64,000 nt of DNA, from assembly GCF_010669225.1 (NCBI RefSeq), contig NZ_CP048627.1, positions 1,749,292 through 1,813,291 of the forward strand, written 5' to 3'. A program made the translations under genes and the position numbers. Under the pieces are notes generated by a model. It worked only from the letters and a program-made list of their open reading frames with translations, ran no database searches and was not told where the DNA came from. Shown in pieces: positions 43,873-52,586 of this stretch (position 1 is the first letter of the stretch; each line of letters begins with the position of its first letter). Source of the stretch: Megamonas funiformis. Its GTDB lineage: Bacteria; Bacillota; Negativicutes; Selenomonadales; Selenomonadaceae.

Positions 43873-45567
43873 ATGCGAATAAACGGCGCTCAAGCAATTA
43901 TTGAATGTTTGAAAAAAGAAAATGTAAATCTTGTTTTTGGTTACCCTGGCGGTGCTGTTTTGACATTATATGATGCTTTATATCAAAATAAATTTCCTCA
44001 TATTCTAACCAAACATGAACAAGGTGCTATTCATGCTGCTGACGGTTATGCTCGTTCTAGTGGAAAAGTTGGAGTATGTTTTGCTACATCTGGTCCAGGT
44101 GCTGCCAATTTAATCACAGGTATTGCGACAGCTAATATAGACTCTATTCCTATCGTTTGTATTACAGGACAGGTTGCTACTCATCTAATCGGTAAAGATT
44201 CTTTCCAAGAAGCCGATGTATGTGGTATTACAGCACCTGTAACTAAACATAATTACTTAATAAAAAAAGTTAGCGATTTACCACGAGTATTTAAAGAAGC
44301 ATTCCATATTTCTTCTACTGGTAGACCTGGCCCTGTTGTCATTGATATTGCTAAAGATGTATTTGAAGCTGAAATAGATTTTGAATATCCTACAGAAGTT
44401 AATCTTCGTGGATATAAATTACAAAAAGATGGCAATACAGACGATATTGATACTTTAATCGAAGCTGTAAAAACTGCTGAAAAACCTATTTTATTTGTCG
44501 GCGGTGGCGTTATTTCTTCAAATACTTCTGCGTATATCAAACAATTAACTGAAATAACTGGCATTCCTGTTGTTGAAAGCCTTATGGGTAGAGGTTCTAT
44601 TCCATGCGACCAATTAGAATCCTTAGGCATGGTAGGTATGCATGGTACTTATACAGCAAATATGGCAGTAATGGAATGTGATTTATTAATTGCTTTAGGC
44701 GCTCGTTTTGATGACCGTGTTACTGGTAAAGTTTCTGAATTTGCCCCTAATGCCAAAATCGCTCATTTTGATATTGATAGTGCGGAAATAAATAAAAATG
44801 TACATGTAGATTATCCTGTTGTCGGTGATTTACGTTGGTCTTTACCTTTGTTCACAGCTAAACTTTCTATCATTGGTGCACAATTAAAAGATCAATATAA
44901 ACCTTGGCGTGATTACATCTTTGAAATGAAACATTTCAATCCTTTATTATATCGTGATGATGAAAATTTAATCATGCCTGAAAATATTATCACTAATATC
45001 AGTAAAATTTGTGATGAAAACACTATTGTAGTAACAGATGTTGGTCAACATCAAATGTGGGCAGCACAATATTACAATTTACAAAAATCTCGCAAATTTA
45101 TCACTTCTGGTGGACTTGGTACTATGGGATTTGGTCTTCCTGCTGCAATTGGCGCTAAACTTGCAAATCCTGATAAAAAAGTAGTTTTATTTACTGGTGA
45201 TGGTAGTATTATGATGAATTGTCAAGAATTTGCTACTGTTGCTGATTATAATTTAGATATAAAAGTAGTAGTACTCAATAACCATATGCTTGGCATGGTT
45301 GCTCAATGGCAACGTATGTTCTACAATCATCATTATTCCCATTCCGTATTAAGAGGTAAAACTGATTTAGTAAAATTAGCTCAAGCTATGGGTGTAAATG
45401 GTTATCGCATTGATAATAAAACTACATTCAATGAACAATTAGCTAATTACATCAATAGTGATGGCGCTTGTCTCATTGATATATTAATTCCTGATGAAGA
45501 AAATGTATTCCCTATGGTTCCCGCTGGTGGACGACTTGATCAAATGGTATTGGAGGCAGAACAATGA
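43873..45567 (+). CDS. ilvB: acetolactate synthase large subunit
   Basis: A 564-residue thiamine-diphosphate enzyme that makes acetolactate or aceto-hydroxybutyrate. The catalytic glutamate lies in TKHEQGAIHAADGYA near residue 47, FAD/ThDP contacts in GPGAANLITG and ALGARFDDRVTG, and the ThDP motif in TGDGSIMMNCQEFATVADYN with GDG and NN. I chose the ATG at 43873 because AAAGGAGG lies upstream; the in-frame extension to 43843 adds no homologous residues. It overlaps ilvN by four bases (ATGA), which shows coupled translation. The last three codons before the overlap end in TGA, showing that TGA is a stop in this organism. Confidence 0.96.
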   Translation: MRINGAQAIIECLKKENVNLVFGYPGGAVLTLYDALYQNKFPHILTKHEQGAIHAADGYARSSGKVGVCFATSGPGAANLITGIATANIDSIPIVCITGQVATHLIGKDSFQEADVCGITAPVTKHNYLIKKVSDLPRVFKEAFHISSTGRPGPVVIDIAKDVFEAEIDFEYPTEVNLRGYKLQKDGNTDDIDTLIEAVKTAEKPILFVGGGVISSNTSAYIKQLTEITGIPVVESLMGRGSIPCDQLESLGMVGMHGTYTANMAVMECDLLIALGARFDDRVTGKVSEFAPNAKIAHFDIDSAEINKNVHVDYPVVGDLRWSLPLFTAKLSIIGAQLKDQYKPWRDYIFEMKHFNPLLYRDDENLIMPENIITNISKICDENTIVVTDVGQHQMWAAQYYNLQKSRKFITSGGLGTMGFGLPAAIGAKLANPDKKVVLFTGDGSIMMNCQEFATVADYNLDIKVVVLNNHMLGMVAQWQRMFYNHHYSHSVLRGKTDLVKLAQAMGVNGYRIDNKTTFNEQLANYINSDGACLIDILIPDEENVFPMVPAGGRLDQMVLEAEQ

Positions 45568-46061
45568 AATATCAATTAACACTATTAGCTGAAGATACTC
45601 CTGGAGTATTGAGCCATATTGTTTCCCTTATCAGCAGACGTTCATTTAATATCAATACCTTATCTGTAGGCTATACAGAAGAAGAACATGTTACTAGAAT
45701 GAGCTTTGTCTTGACTGCTGATAGTGAAAATGAAGTAGAACAAGTTATGAAGCAAATCAATAAACTCATTAATGTAATCAAAATCGTTAATTTGACTCAT
45801 ATTGATTCAATCAATCGTGAACTTGTGATGATAAAAGTAAAAGCTGACCCTATAACTAGAAATGATATTGTAAATATAGTAAATATCTTCCGTGCAAAAA
45901 TAGTTGATATCAATCGCGAAACACTCGTTATTGAATTAACTGGCGACCATACAAAAATTGATGCCCTTTGTGAAATGCTTGCAGATTATGAAGTAATCGA
46001 AGTAGCTAGAACTGGTACACTTACTATGTCCCGTGGTACTATTCCTGTAAAAAATATGTAA
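45564..46061 (+). CDS. ilvN: acetolactate synthase small (regulatory) subunit
   Basis: A 165-residue subunit with two ACT-like domains: residues 1-75 (YQLTLLAEDTPGVLSHIVSLISRRSFNINTLSVG) and about 80-160 (ELVMIKVKADPITRNDIVNIVNIFRAKIVDI). It binds the feedback inhibitor valine and activates the large subunit. It overlaps ilvB by four bases. The terminator that follows closes the ilv unit. Confidence 0.95.
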   Translation: MKYQLTLLAEDTPGVLSHIVSLISRRSFNINTLSVGYTEEEHVTRMSFVLTADSENEVEQVMKQINKLINVIKIVNLTHIDSINRELVMIKVKADPITRNDIVNIVNIFRAKIVDINRETLVIELTGDHTKIDALCEMLADYEVIEVARTGTLTMSRGTIPVKNM

Positions 46062-46070
46062 TATATAAAA

Positions 46071-46136
46071 TAAAGACATTCTTTTTTATAAATTTTAATT
46101 TAAAATTTGATATAGAAGAGAATGTCTTTTTATTTT
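46071..46136 (+). terminator. terminator after ilvN
   Basis: AAAGACATTCT pairs with AGAATGTCTTT over a long AT-rich loop, followed by TTTATTTTT. The stem outer half is the part that matters; the loop is 36 bases. Confidence 0.7.
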
Positions 46137-46161
46137 TATTAAATTTAAAGAGGTGATTTCT

Positions 46162-46968
46162 GTGATATTAAATATTTTAGTAGATAATAATACTTTTATT
46201 GATAAATATTTTTTAGGTGAACCTGCACTTAGTTATTTCATTGAGTTAAATAATAAAAAAATTCTTTTTAATACAGGATATTCAGACATTTTTTTAACTA
46301 ACGCAAGTAAAATGAATATTTCTTTAGCTAACTTAGATTATATTGTTTTATCTCATGGCCATAGCGACCATACTGGTGGGCTAAAAAGTCTTTTACATAA
46401 ATATAATCTAGAAAAGACAAAATTAATAGCTTATCCTCAAATTCTTTATCCTAAATGAAAAAATAATATAGATATTAGAATGTTTATGTCTTTTGATGAA
46501 TTATCATATAAATTAGAGCCTATACTTACAAAAGAGCCATATTGGACTGATGACAATCTTGTATTTTTAAGTGAAATTCCCACTAAATTTCCATTTGAGC
46601 GCATAAAAGTGGGAGAAGTTTTTAAAGATAATCAATGGCAAGATGATTTAAATTTTGATGATAGTGCTATGGTTTATAAAGGCAAAGACGGATTAGTTAT
46701 CATAACTGCTTGTTCTCATAGTGGAATTTGTAATATTATCGAATATAGTAAATCTTTATTTCCTAATACAAAAATTCACAGTATTATTGGTGGTTTTCAT
46801 CTATTAAAAGTCGATGATAAATTAAGAAAAACTATTGATTATTTAAAAGAACAAGATATCGATATTATTTATCCTGCCCATTGTACTTGCCTTCAAGCAA
46901 AAATTCAAATGGCTAAGTATATGAACATTCAAGAAGTTGGCGTTAATTTAAAATTAGAGTTCAAATAA
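46162..46968 (+). pseudogene. metallo-beta-lactamase-fold hydrolase gene interrupted by an in-frame TGA
   Basis: Two pieces in one reading frame, 46162-46458 and 46459-46968, are split only by a TGA at 46456-46458. The N-terminal piece has LSHGHSDHTGGLK (HxHxDH) and the C-terminal piece has DDSAMVYKGKDGLVIITACSHSGI and IIGGFHLLK and PAHCTC. Together they match the single-chain MBL proteins annotated as dihydropterin-methyl-aminobenzene-phosphate synthase-like. Relatives continue with an Arg after the Pro-Lys at this spot, so CGA or AGA to TGA by a point change is the simplest history. The start GTG at 46162 has AAAGAGG eight bases upstream. The C-terminal piece could start at the ATG at 46480. 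No selenocysteine-type hairpin is obvious after the TGA. Confidence 0.75.
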
Positions 46969-47001
46969 AAAGAGTACAGATAAATTTTGTACTCTTTATT
47001 T
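46967..47001. terminator. bidirectional terminator between MBL gene and permease
   Basis: AAAGAGTACA (46969-46978) pairs with TGTACTCTTT (46988-46997). It has A-rich and T-rich flanks and serves both convergent genes. Confidence 0.8.
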
Positions 47002-47031
47002 CTGTTTATATTTATATTTCTATTTTTATAT

Positions 47032-48384
47032 TTATTTTTTCTTTTTAAGCATATAACCTATAGCTAAAATAATAATCCATAAAGGTAAAATATACAAAGC
47101 ATTTCTAGTATCAGGGATTTGATACATCATAAATGCAATAAAAATCAAAAATACAATACATAAATAATTGATGATTGGATAACCAATAGATTTAAAATGT
47201 AAATCTTTATCTTGCCCTAAACGAGCTTTAGCTTTTCTAAATTTCAAATGTGTAACAATGATGATAAACCAACTAACAAGTACTGCTGCTACTGCAATAG
47301 AAACTAGATACATAAATACTTTTCCAGGGAAAAGATAATTTAAAACTACTGCGATTAATGTAATTCCTGAAGAAATAAAAATACCAACCATTGGCACGCC
47401 ATTTCTAGTTAAAGCAGTTAAAATCTTAGGAGCATTTCCTTGACTAGCTAAACCATATAACATGCGTGAATTACTATAAATAGCACTATTATAAACAGAT
47501 ATAGCCGCTGTTAATACTACTATATTTAATAAATTTGCTGCAGCAGGTATACCAATATTAGAGAAAATCTGTACAAATGGACTTGCTTCTAATCCCACTT
47601 CATTCCATGGATATAAAATCATTAAAACGACTAAAGTACCAATATAAAAAATAAGAATTCGCCAAATAACTTGGTTTATAGCTTTAGGGATAGATTTTTG
47701 TGGTTCATCTGCTTCACCTGCAGTAATACCGATTAATTCTATACCGCCAAAAGAGAACATAACTACTACTAAAGAAAGAGCAAGACCCCACCAGCCATTT
47801 GGCAAGTAACCGCCATGACTCCAAAGATTGCTGAGATTTTCAGGAAATGTTCCCATATCTGTACAAATAATATATATACCAAAAATAATCATACAGCAAA
47901 TAGCCACTACTTTAATAATAGCTGTACAAAATTCAAATTCACCATATAATTTTACATTAATTAAATTAATCACTGTAATGATAATTAAACAAATAAGAGC
48001 AGAAAGCCATTGTGGTACATCTGGCAACCAATAATTTATATAAATACCTACAGCTGTTAATTCTACCATACTAACGATGACATAATTCATCCAATAATTC
48101 CAACCAGATAAAAAGCCTACGAATTCATGCCAATAAGTATTTGCATATGAGCTAAATGAGCCGGAAACTGGATTATCTACAGCCATTTCCCCTAACATAC
48201 GCATAATAAAAAATATTACACAGCCACCAATTAAATAAGATAGTGAAATAGCTGGCCCAGCCAATTGAATTGTTGAAGCCGAACCATAAAATAGACCTGT
48301 ACCAATAGCGCCACCTAAAGCAATCATCTGTAAATGACGATTTTTCAAACCACGCTTTAGACTTTGCTGTGAATTTGTTTTCAT
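47032..48384 (-). CDS. amino acid permease (APC superfamily, AAT type)
   Basis: A 450-residue membrane protein with twelve hydrophobic segments. The N-terminal LKNRHLQMIALGGAIGTGLFYGSASTIQLAGPA is the hallmark of the AAT family (GabP, LysP, AroP, CycA). The later stretch FGGIELIGITAGEADEPQKSIPKAIN is also typical. The exact amino acid cannot be read from sequence. I chose the ATG at 48382-48384 with GGAGGG seven bases upstream. It is downstream of the PTS IIA gene, but a terminator lies between, so it has separate control. Confidence 0.9.
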   Translation of the reverse strand: MKTNSQQSLKRGLKNRHLQMIALGGAIGTGLFYGSASTIQLAGPAISLSYLIGGCVIFFIMRMLGEMAVDNPVSGSFSSYANTYWHEFVGFLSGWNYWMNYVIVSMVELTAVGIYINYWLPDVPQWLSALICLIIITVINLINVKLYGEFEFCTAIIKVVAICCMIIFGIYIICTDMGTFPENLSNLWSHGGYLPNGWWGLALSLVVVMFSFGGIELIGITAGEADEPQKSIPKAINQVIWRILIFYIGTLVVLMILYPWNEVGLEASPFVQIFSNIGIPAAANLLNIVVLTAAISVYNSAIYSNSRMLYGLASQGNAPKILTALTRNGVPMVGIFISSGITLIAVVLNYLFPGKVFMYLVSIAVAAVLVSWFIIIVTHLKFRKAKARLGQDKDLHFKSIGYPIINYLCIVFLIFIAFMMYQIPDTRNALYILPLWIIILAIGYMLKKKK

Positions 48385-48422
48385 TTTAATTCCCTCCATC
48401 AATCAAATAAGGTAATTAATTA

Positions 48423-48457
48423 AAAACCCTGTAGGTTTTCTATTCCTACAGGGTTTA
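48423..48457 (-). terminator. terminator after the PTS IIA gene
   Basis: AAACCCTGTAGG and CCTACAGGGTTT form a 12-bp stem with an 11-base loop. On the minus strand it runs into a T-run. It lies between the PTS IIA gene and the permease gene. Confidence 0.9.
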
Positions 48458-48498
48458 ATTATTAATAGTACAAATAGATGTTACTATTATACACTATT

Positions 48499-48981
48499 TT
48501 ATTTGTAATTTAAAAGACCTTTTTCACCAGCAACAACATTTTGTTCAATTTTAAAAACTTCAACTTTATTATTGCCAGTAAAAGCAATAGGAGATACGAG
48601 TGATTTACCTGCTTCTTGTACAACTTCTAAATCCACAACTACTAAAACATCACCTTGTTTTACTTCATCACCAACTTTTATATTAGAAGAAAAACCTTCG
48701 CCTTCCATTTCAACTGTATCAATTCCAATATGAATTAATACTTCTGTGCCGTCTTCTTTAGCTTCTAAACCAAAAGCATGACCAGTAGGGAAAGCAGCTG
48801 TTACTTTAGCATCAAAAGGTGCAACAACTGTACCATCTGTTAATTCAATACCGCAACCATCACCCATCATTTTTTGAGCAAATGCAGGGTCTGGAATATC
48901 GCTCATAGCCACCACTTTACCTGTCATCGGTGAAACAAAATTTTTTTCATTAGACTGAAATAGTTTTGAAAATAATCCCAT
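48499..48981 (-). CDS. PTS glucose-type IIA component (Crr-like)
   Basis: A 160-residue phosphocarrier with the EIIA-Glc fold. The two histidines of the active site are His68 (PTGHAFGLE) and His84 (LIHIGIDTV), the second being the phosphorylated one. SPMTGKVVAMSDIPDPAFAQKMMGDGCGIEL is typical of the N-terminal part. It receives phosphate from HPr and passes it to a IIBC component, which must be encoded elsewhere. Free IIA proteins also act as regulators in other bacteria. Single-gene unit; start has GGAGG upstream. Confidence 0.93.
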   Translation of the reverse strand: MGLFSKLFQSNEKNFVSPMTGKVVAMSDIPDPAFAQKMMGDGCGIELTDGTVVAPFDAKVTAAFPTGHAFGLEAKEDGTEVLIHIGIDTVEMEGEGFSSNIKVGDEVKQGDVLVVVDLEVVQEAGKSLVSPIAFTGNNKVEVFKIEQNVVAGEKGLLNYK

Positions 48982-49107
48982 TTATTTATCCTCCAAAATC
49001 TTAAACATACTACTTACGTTTTTTATTTATTATATACTAAGCTAGTATTACATTGCAATAAATATTCTAAATCATCATTAATTTTTGCAATTTAATTTCA
49101 AAATTGA

Positions 49108-49159
49108 ACTGCACCCCAAAAGTTAGACACAAAACAACTTTTGGAGGTGCAGTTTTTTT
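49108..49159 (+). promoter_or_regulatory. terminator-like hairpin over the left end of the IS
   Basis: AACTGCACC-CCAAAAGTT pairs with AACTTTTGGAGGTGCAGTT (19 bp, one bulge), then TTTTTTT and the orfA ATG. It contains the left terminal repeat and the GGAGGTG ribosome-binding site of orfA. This would stop transcription entering from outside and hide the transposase RBS, a known way that IS elements are kept quiet. Confidence 0.75.
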
Positions 49160-49672
49160 ATGACTAAATACTCAAATGAATTTAAAGTTAAAGCAATTAA
49201 AATGGTTTTAAAAGGAAATTCTATTTCTCATGTAGCTAAAATTCTAAACAAGCCAGATATAGCTCCTCTTTGCAGATGGATATCTCATTATGAACATGGT
49301 GGTATTCCACAACTTCTTCATAAAAATCTTAAATATACTCCTATCTTTAAGCAAAAAGTTATTGAATATAAATGGCTACATCATTTATCATTAAATCAAA
49401 CAGCAGCCAAATTTTCCATTCCTAATACTGGTACAATTTCTACATAGGAAAAGTTGTATCATTCTTATGGCTTTTCTGGCTTACTTGCTAAGAAACGAGG
49501 TAGACCATCTATGAAAAAATCTAAATCTAAATACAAAGTTAACAAACCTAAAAAAGAACTTTCTTATGTTGAAAAATTGGAACAAGAAGTTTATCAATTA
49601 AGGATGGAAAATGACCTATTAAAAAAGTGGCATGCCTTAATGAAGCAATGGGAAAAGGAAGGAAGACACTAG
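49160..49672 (+). pseudogene. IS3-family transposase OrfA with a nonsense change
   Basis: The N-terminal helix-turn-helix protein of the IS (SNEFKVKAIKMVLKGNSISHVAKIL) is open to a TAG at 49445-49447 and then continues in the same frame to 49672 (EKLYHSYGFSGLLAKKRGRPS, then a leucine-zipper-like LEQEVYQLRMENDLLKK). IS150-type relatives have Trp here (TISTW-K), so TGG became TAG. The frame ends in the slip region shared with orfB. Confidence 0.85.
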
Positions 49673-50527
49673 TTTTAGTAATTGCTAAATTAAGGAAAAA
49701 ATATACTCTAAAAGCCCTATTAAACTATACAAAATTAGCTAAAAGCACATATTATGATGCATTAAAAAAATTATCTAGAGAAGATAAATATAAAGGATTA
49801 AAAACATTAATTCATAATATTTGTAATAAAAATCATGGAAGATATGGATATAGAAGAGTAACTATGCAGCTGCATAAACAGGGAATAAAAATCAATCATA
49901 AAGTAGTTATGAGATTGATGAAAGAAGAAAATTTAACATGCAAAGTAAGAGCAAAAAAATATAAATCGTATAGAGGGCAAGAAGGAAAAATAGCTAAAAA
50001 TATATTAAATAGAAATTTCAAAGCAGAAAAACCAAACGAAAAATGGGCAACAGATGTAACAGAATTTGCATTATGTAATGAAAAAATATACTTATCACCA
50101 ATAATAGATTTATATAACGGAGAAATAATAAGTTATAAAATATCGAAAAGACCAATACTAAAGCAAGTATTAGATATGGTAGAAGATGCAACAAGAAAGA
50201 TAAAAGAAACAAAAGGGATAATTCTACACTCAGACCAAGGATGGCAGTATCAAAATAAGAGGTATCAGAAGTTATTAAAAGAAAAAGGCATTATCCAAAG
50301 CATGAGCCGAAAAGGCAATTGCTTAGATAATGCCGTAATAGAAAATTTCTTTGGTTTACTAAAAACTAAAAAGCGAATTATTCTATTTAAAAAAATTCAA
50401 ATTCGTTGAAGATTTTATAAAAGAGTTAAAATCTTATATAAAATATTATAATACAAAACGGATAAAGATAAAACTAAAAGGACTTAGTCCTGTAGAATAC
50501 AGAACTAAGTCTCAATTAGTAGCTTAA
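49627..50527 (+). pseudogene. IS3-family transposase OrfB with a frameshift
   Basis: The catalytic part has the DDE residues: WATDVTEF, LHSDQGWQYQ and [12 protein letters not shown]. The frame ends early at 50409, but the other frame continues [22 protein letters not shown], then [23 protein letters not shown] to the stop at 50525-50527, just as in intact relatives. A single extra A in the AAAAA run at 50368-50372 explains the shift. Expression normally needs a -1 slip from orfA at 49621-49627. Confidence 0.88.
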
Positions 50528-50618
50528 TTAATATGTCCAATATTTTGGGTGCATATCAGTCTTTTTTATATCATTAATATATATTTATTAAATTTAATCT
50601 GTCAATTTAAGTAATCTT

Positions 50619-51065
50619 TTACCATCTGCAATCGCCACAGCGGTTATGATGATGTCTGCCACCATCACGATAGCCATCACCATTACCATCACGGTAACCG
50701 CGACCATAGCCACAACCATATCCATAGCCTTCGCCATCACAAAGAGCTTGTCTTTCTTCAATAGAAGCTAAAATTTTATCTGCTTGTTCTTGAGTAAGTC
50801 TGCCATCTGCTACACGTGCTGCTAATTGATCTTTTCTAAGTTCTAAAATTTCTGCTTTAAACTCATCTAATTTGCCAGCTTCTTTAGCGATAGTGCCAAA
50901 AGATTTACCTGTATCGTGTCTTTCATCAATAACACTTTCTACGCTACGACCAGTGAGTCCAGCAACTATTTCTGCTGGATTATTATAAGCAGATGTCGCA
51001 AAAGCTGTAGTTGCAACGCTCAATGCTAATAATCCTGTAACGATAATTTTCTTTAAGTTTTTCAT
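50619..51065 (-). CDS. exported DUF2680-like protein with His/Cys/Gly-rich tail
   Basis: A 148-residue secreted protein: signal peptide MKNLKKIIVTGLLALSVATTAFA, a helical domain at about residues 27-108 (AYNNPAEIVAGLTGRSVESVIDERHDTGKSFGTIAKEAGKLDEF, ADGRLTQEQADKILASIEE) of DUF2680 type, and a tail of about 38 residues rich in Gly, Tyr and Arg with three His in a row and three Cys (GRHHHNRCGDCRW). The tail looks like a metal-binding segment. It lies 79 bases downstream of a sensor kinase gene on the same strand, so it may belong to that system's output, like CpxP or Spy in function if not in homology. That role is inference. Confidence 0.75.
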   Translation of the reverse strand: MKNLKKIIVTGLLALSVATTAFATSAYNNPAEIVAGLTGRSVESVIDERHDTGKSFGTIAKEAGKLDEFKAEILELRKDQLAARVADGRLTQEQADKILASIEERQALCDGEGYGYGCGYGRGYRDGNGDGYRDGGRHHHNRCGDCRW

Positions 51066-51143
51066 ATTTATTCCTCCCTACTTATCTCTTATCTTTGATT
51101 ATATTGTAGCAAGACTTTTTGTCAAAATTATGTCTTTTTTGTT

Positions 51144-52586
51144 TTATTTTAATGGTATTTTAAAAATAAATTTTGCCCCACCATCAAAATTATTTTTAGT
51201 AATTAATTCTATATTATGTCTTTCCGCTATCTGTTTTGCTATAGCTAAACCTAAGCCTGTACCTACTTTATTATGCTCACCATGAGTTTTGTAAAATCTA
51301 TCAAAAATATGTGGCAAATCTTTTTCATTTATACCTATGCCATAATCACGAATAATAATTGTGTCATTTTTAGCCAAAACATCTACCTTATTATTTTCAA
51401 AAGAAAATTTGATGGCATTATCTAATATAATCAAAAACATTTGACGGAGTCTTCCATAATCACCAGAAATTTTTAAATTAGGATTTTCTAAATCAATATT
51501 TATATTAATATTTTTATTTTTAGCAATCTGCCTTGCACTTCTAACTACATCAGAAATTACATCATTTAAATTTAACTCCTGCTTTTCAATCGCAAAATCT
51601 GGATTTTGTAATCTAGATAAATCAAGTAAATCCCCCACTAATCTTTGCAAAAATTTAGCTTCATTTAACATCTGTAAATGATACTCATCAATTTGCTTAG
51701 AGTCTGTAATAATCTTATCACAAAGTGCTTCTAAAGAGCCTCTAATAACAGTTACTGGTGTTCTAAGTTCATGTGATATATTAGACACAAAATCCTTTCG
51801 CATTTGTTCTAATTTTAAACTTTCTTTACTAGCTTCATCTAAACGTCCAGCTAATAAATCCATTACATTTGCCAATTCACCAACTTCATCTTTCTGTTTT
51901 ATATTACATTTAGCTTGATAATTGCCTTCGGCTAATTGCATTGCCACAGATTTCATCTTTGTCAAAGGTTTAGTGAAAAAATATGAAAATAATATTGCTA
52001 AAGCTAAAACAATAATAAGTGCTAAAATTATACTTATGCCTAAAATCATAAGCCCTTGATAAATCCCATCAGTGGTACCTTCTACAGGTGAATGCAACAA
52101 TACAGCTCCCCATACTTTTCCATTTTCATCTTTTATCGGCACACCTACAGTTAACGTCAATTGTGATAAAACATCACTAAAGCCTTCACTAAATACTGTT
52201 TTATCTTGAAAAACTTCTCTGATAACCTCACTGGCATTTGGTGGCAACTCAGAAAAAGTATAATTTGCATGCATCATTTTATGATGTTGCATATTCCTTG
52301 GTGTGATGACATTCATATTCTCGTCTACAATCCAAACATTATAGCCCATAATTTCACTACTAAAATACAAATGCGCGCCATATCCCATGCCATTATATCG
52401 TCTACCACTTGATAATGATTGTGCTAACGATTGCGCATAATTTTGTAATTGCGTCTTATGCAAATCCACAGTATATTGCTTGAATAATACTAAAAACACA
52501 CCACTAATTATAATGGAAAAAATTATCAAAGCTAGCGCAAAACTTAAGCTTAATTTTAGAGCTATTTTATTGTTTAACATCATCAC
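51144..52586 (-). CDS. sensor histidine kinase
   Basis: A 480-residue membrane kinase. A transmembrane segment at about residues 11-34 and a second at about 179-203 flank an external sensor domain of about 145 residues. The sensor holds a Met/His cluster (MQHHKMMH at 99-106). A HAMP linker follows (about 203-256), then the H-box SNISHELRTPVTV with phospho-His272, an N-box (LIILDNAIKFS), and ATP-binding glycines (DYGIGI, GTGLGLAIA). The start of the gene overlaps the end of the response regulator by 20 bases. The signal is not known; metal or copper stress is possible from the Met/His cluster. Confidence 0.92.
   Translation of the reverse strand: MMMLNNKIALKLSLSFALALIIFSIIISGVFLVLFKQYTVDLHKTQLQNYAQSLAQSLSSGRRYNGMGYGAHLYFSSEIMGYNVWIVDENMNVITPRNMQHHKMMHANYTFSELPPNASEVIREVFQDKTVFSEGFSDVLSQLTLTVGVPIKDENGKVWGAVLLHSPVEGTTDGIYQGLMILGISIILALIIVLALAILFSYFFTKPLTKMKSVAMQLAEGNYQAKCNIKQKDEVGELANVMDLLAGRLDEASKESLKLEQMRKDFVSNISHELRTPVTVIRGSLEALCDKIITDSKQIDEYHLQMLNEAKFLQRLVGDLLDLSRLQNPDFAIEKQELNLNDVISDVVRSARQIAKNKNININIDLENPNLKISGDYGRLRQMFLIILDNAIKFSFENNKVDVLAKNDTIIIRDYGIGINEKDLPHIFDRFYKTHGEHNKVGTGLGLAIAKQIAERHNIELITKNNFDGGAKFIFKIPLK

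Larger units (their letters stand above)
49105..50558 (+). mobile_element. decayed IS3-family insertion sequence (IS150 group)
   Basis: The element is about 1454 bases. The left end TGAACTGCACCCCAAAAGTTAGACA and the reversed right end TGATATGCACCCAAAATATTGGACA are imperfect inverted repeats. It carries two overlapping transposase frames, orfA (helix-turn-helix) and orfB (DDE catalytic domain), with an A-AAA-AAG slip site at 49621-49627 for -1 frameshifting. I do not see a target duplication: the bases outside the ends differ. Both frames carry a lesion, so this copy looks dead unless suppressed. It lies between the PTS IIA gene and the DUF2680 gene. Confidence 0.88.

Noticed and set aside
46456-46458. 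TGA as selenocysteine codon
   Set aside because: No stable hairpin follows the codon at the normal bacterial SECIS distance, and related proteins have Arg rather than Cys there.
46456-46458. TGA read as Trp (code change)
   Set aside because: TGA is used as a real stop in this window, for example in the four-base ilvB/ilvN overlap at 45564-45567.
49099-50562. Target-site duplication around the IS
   Set aside because: The three to four bases outside the two ends (AAT on the left, GTC on the right) do not match.
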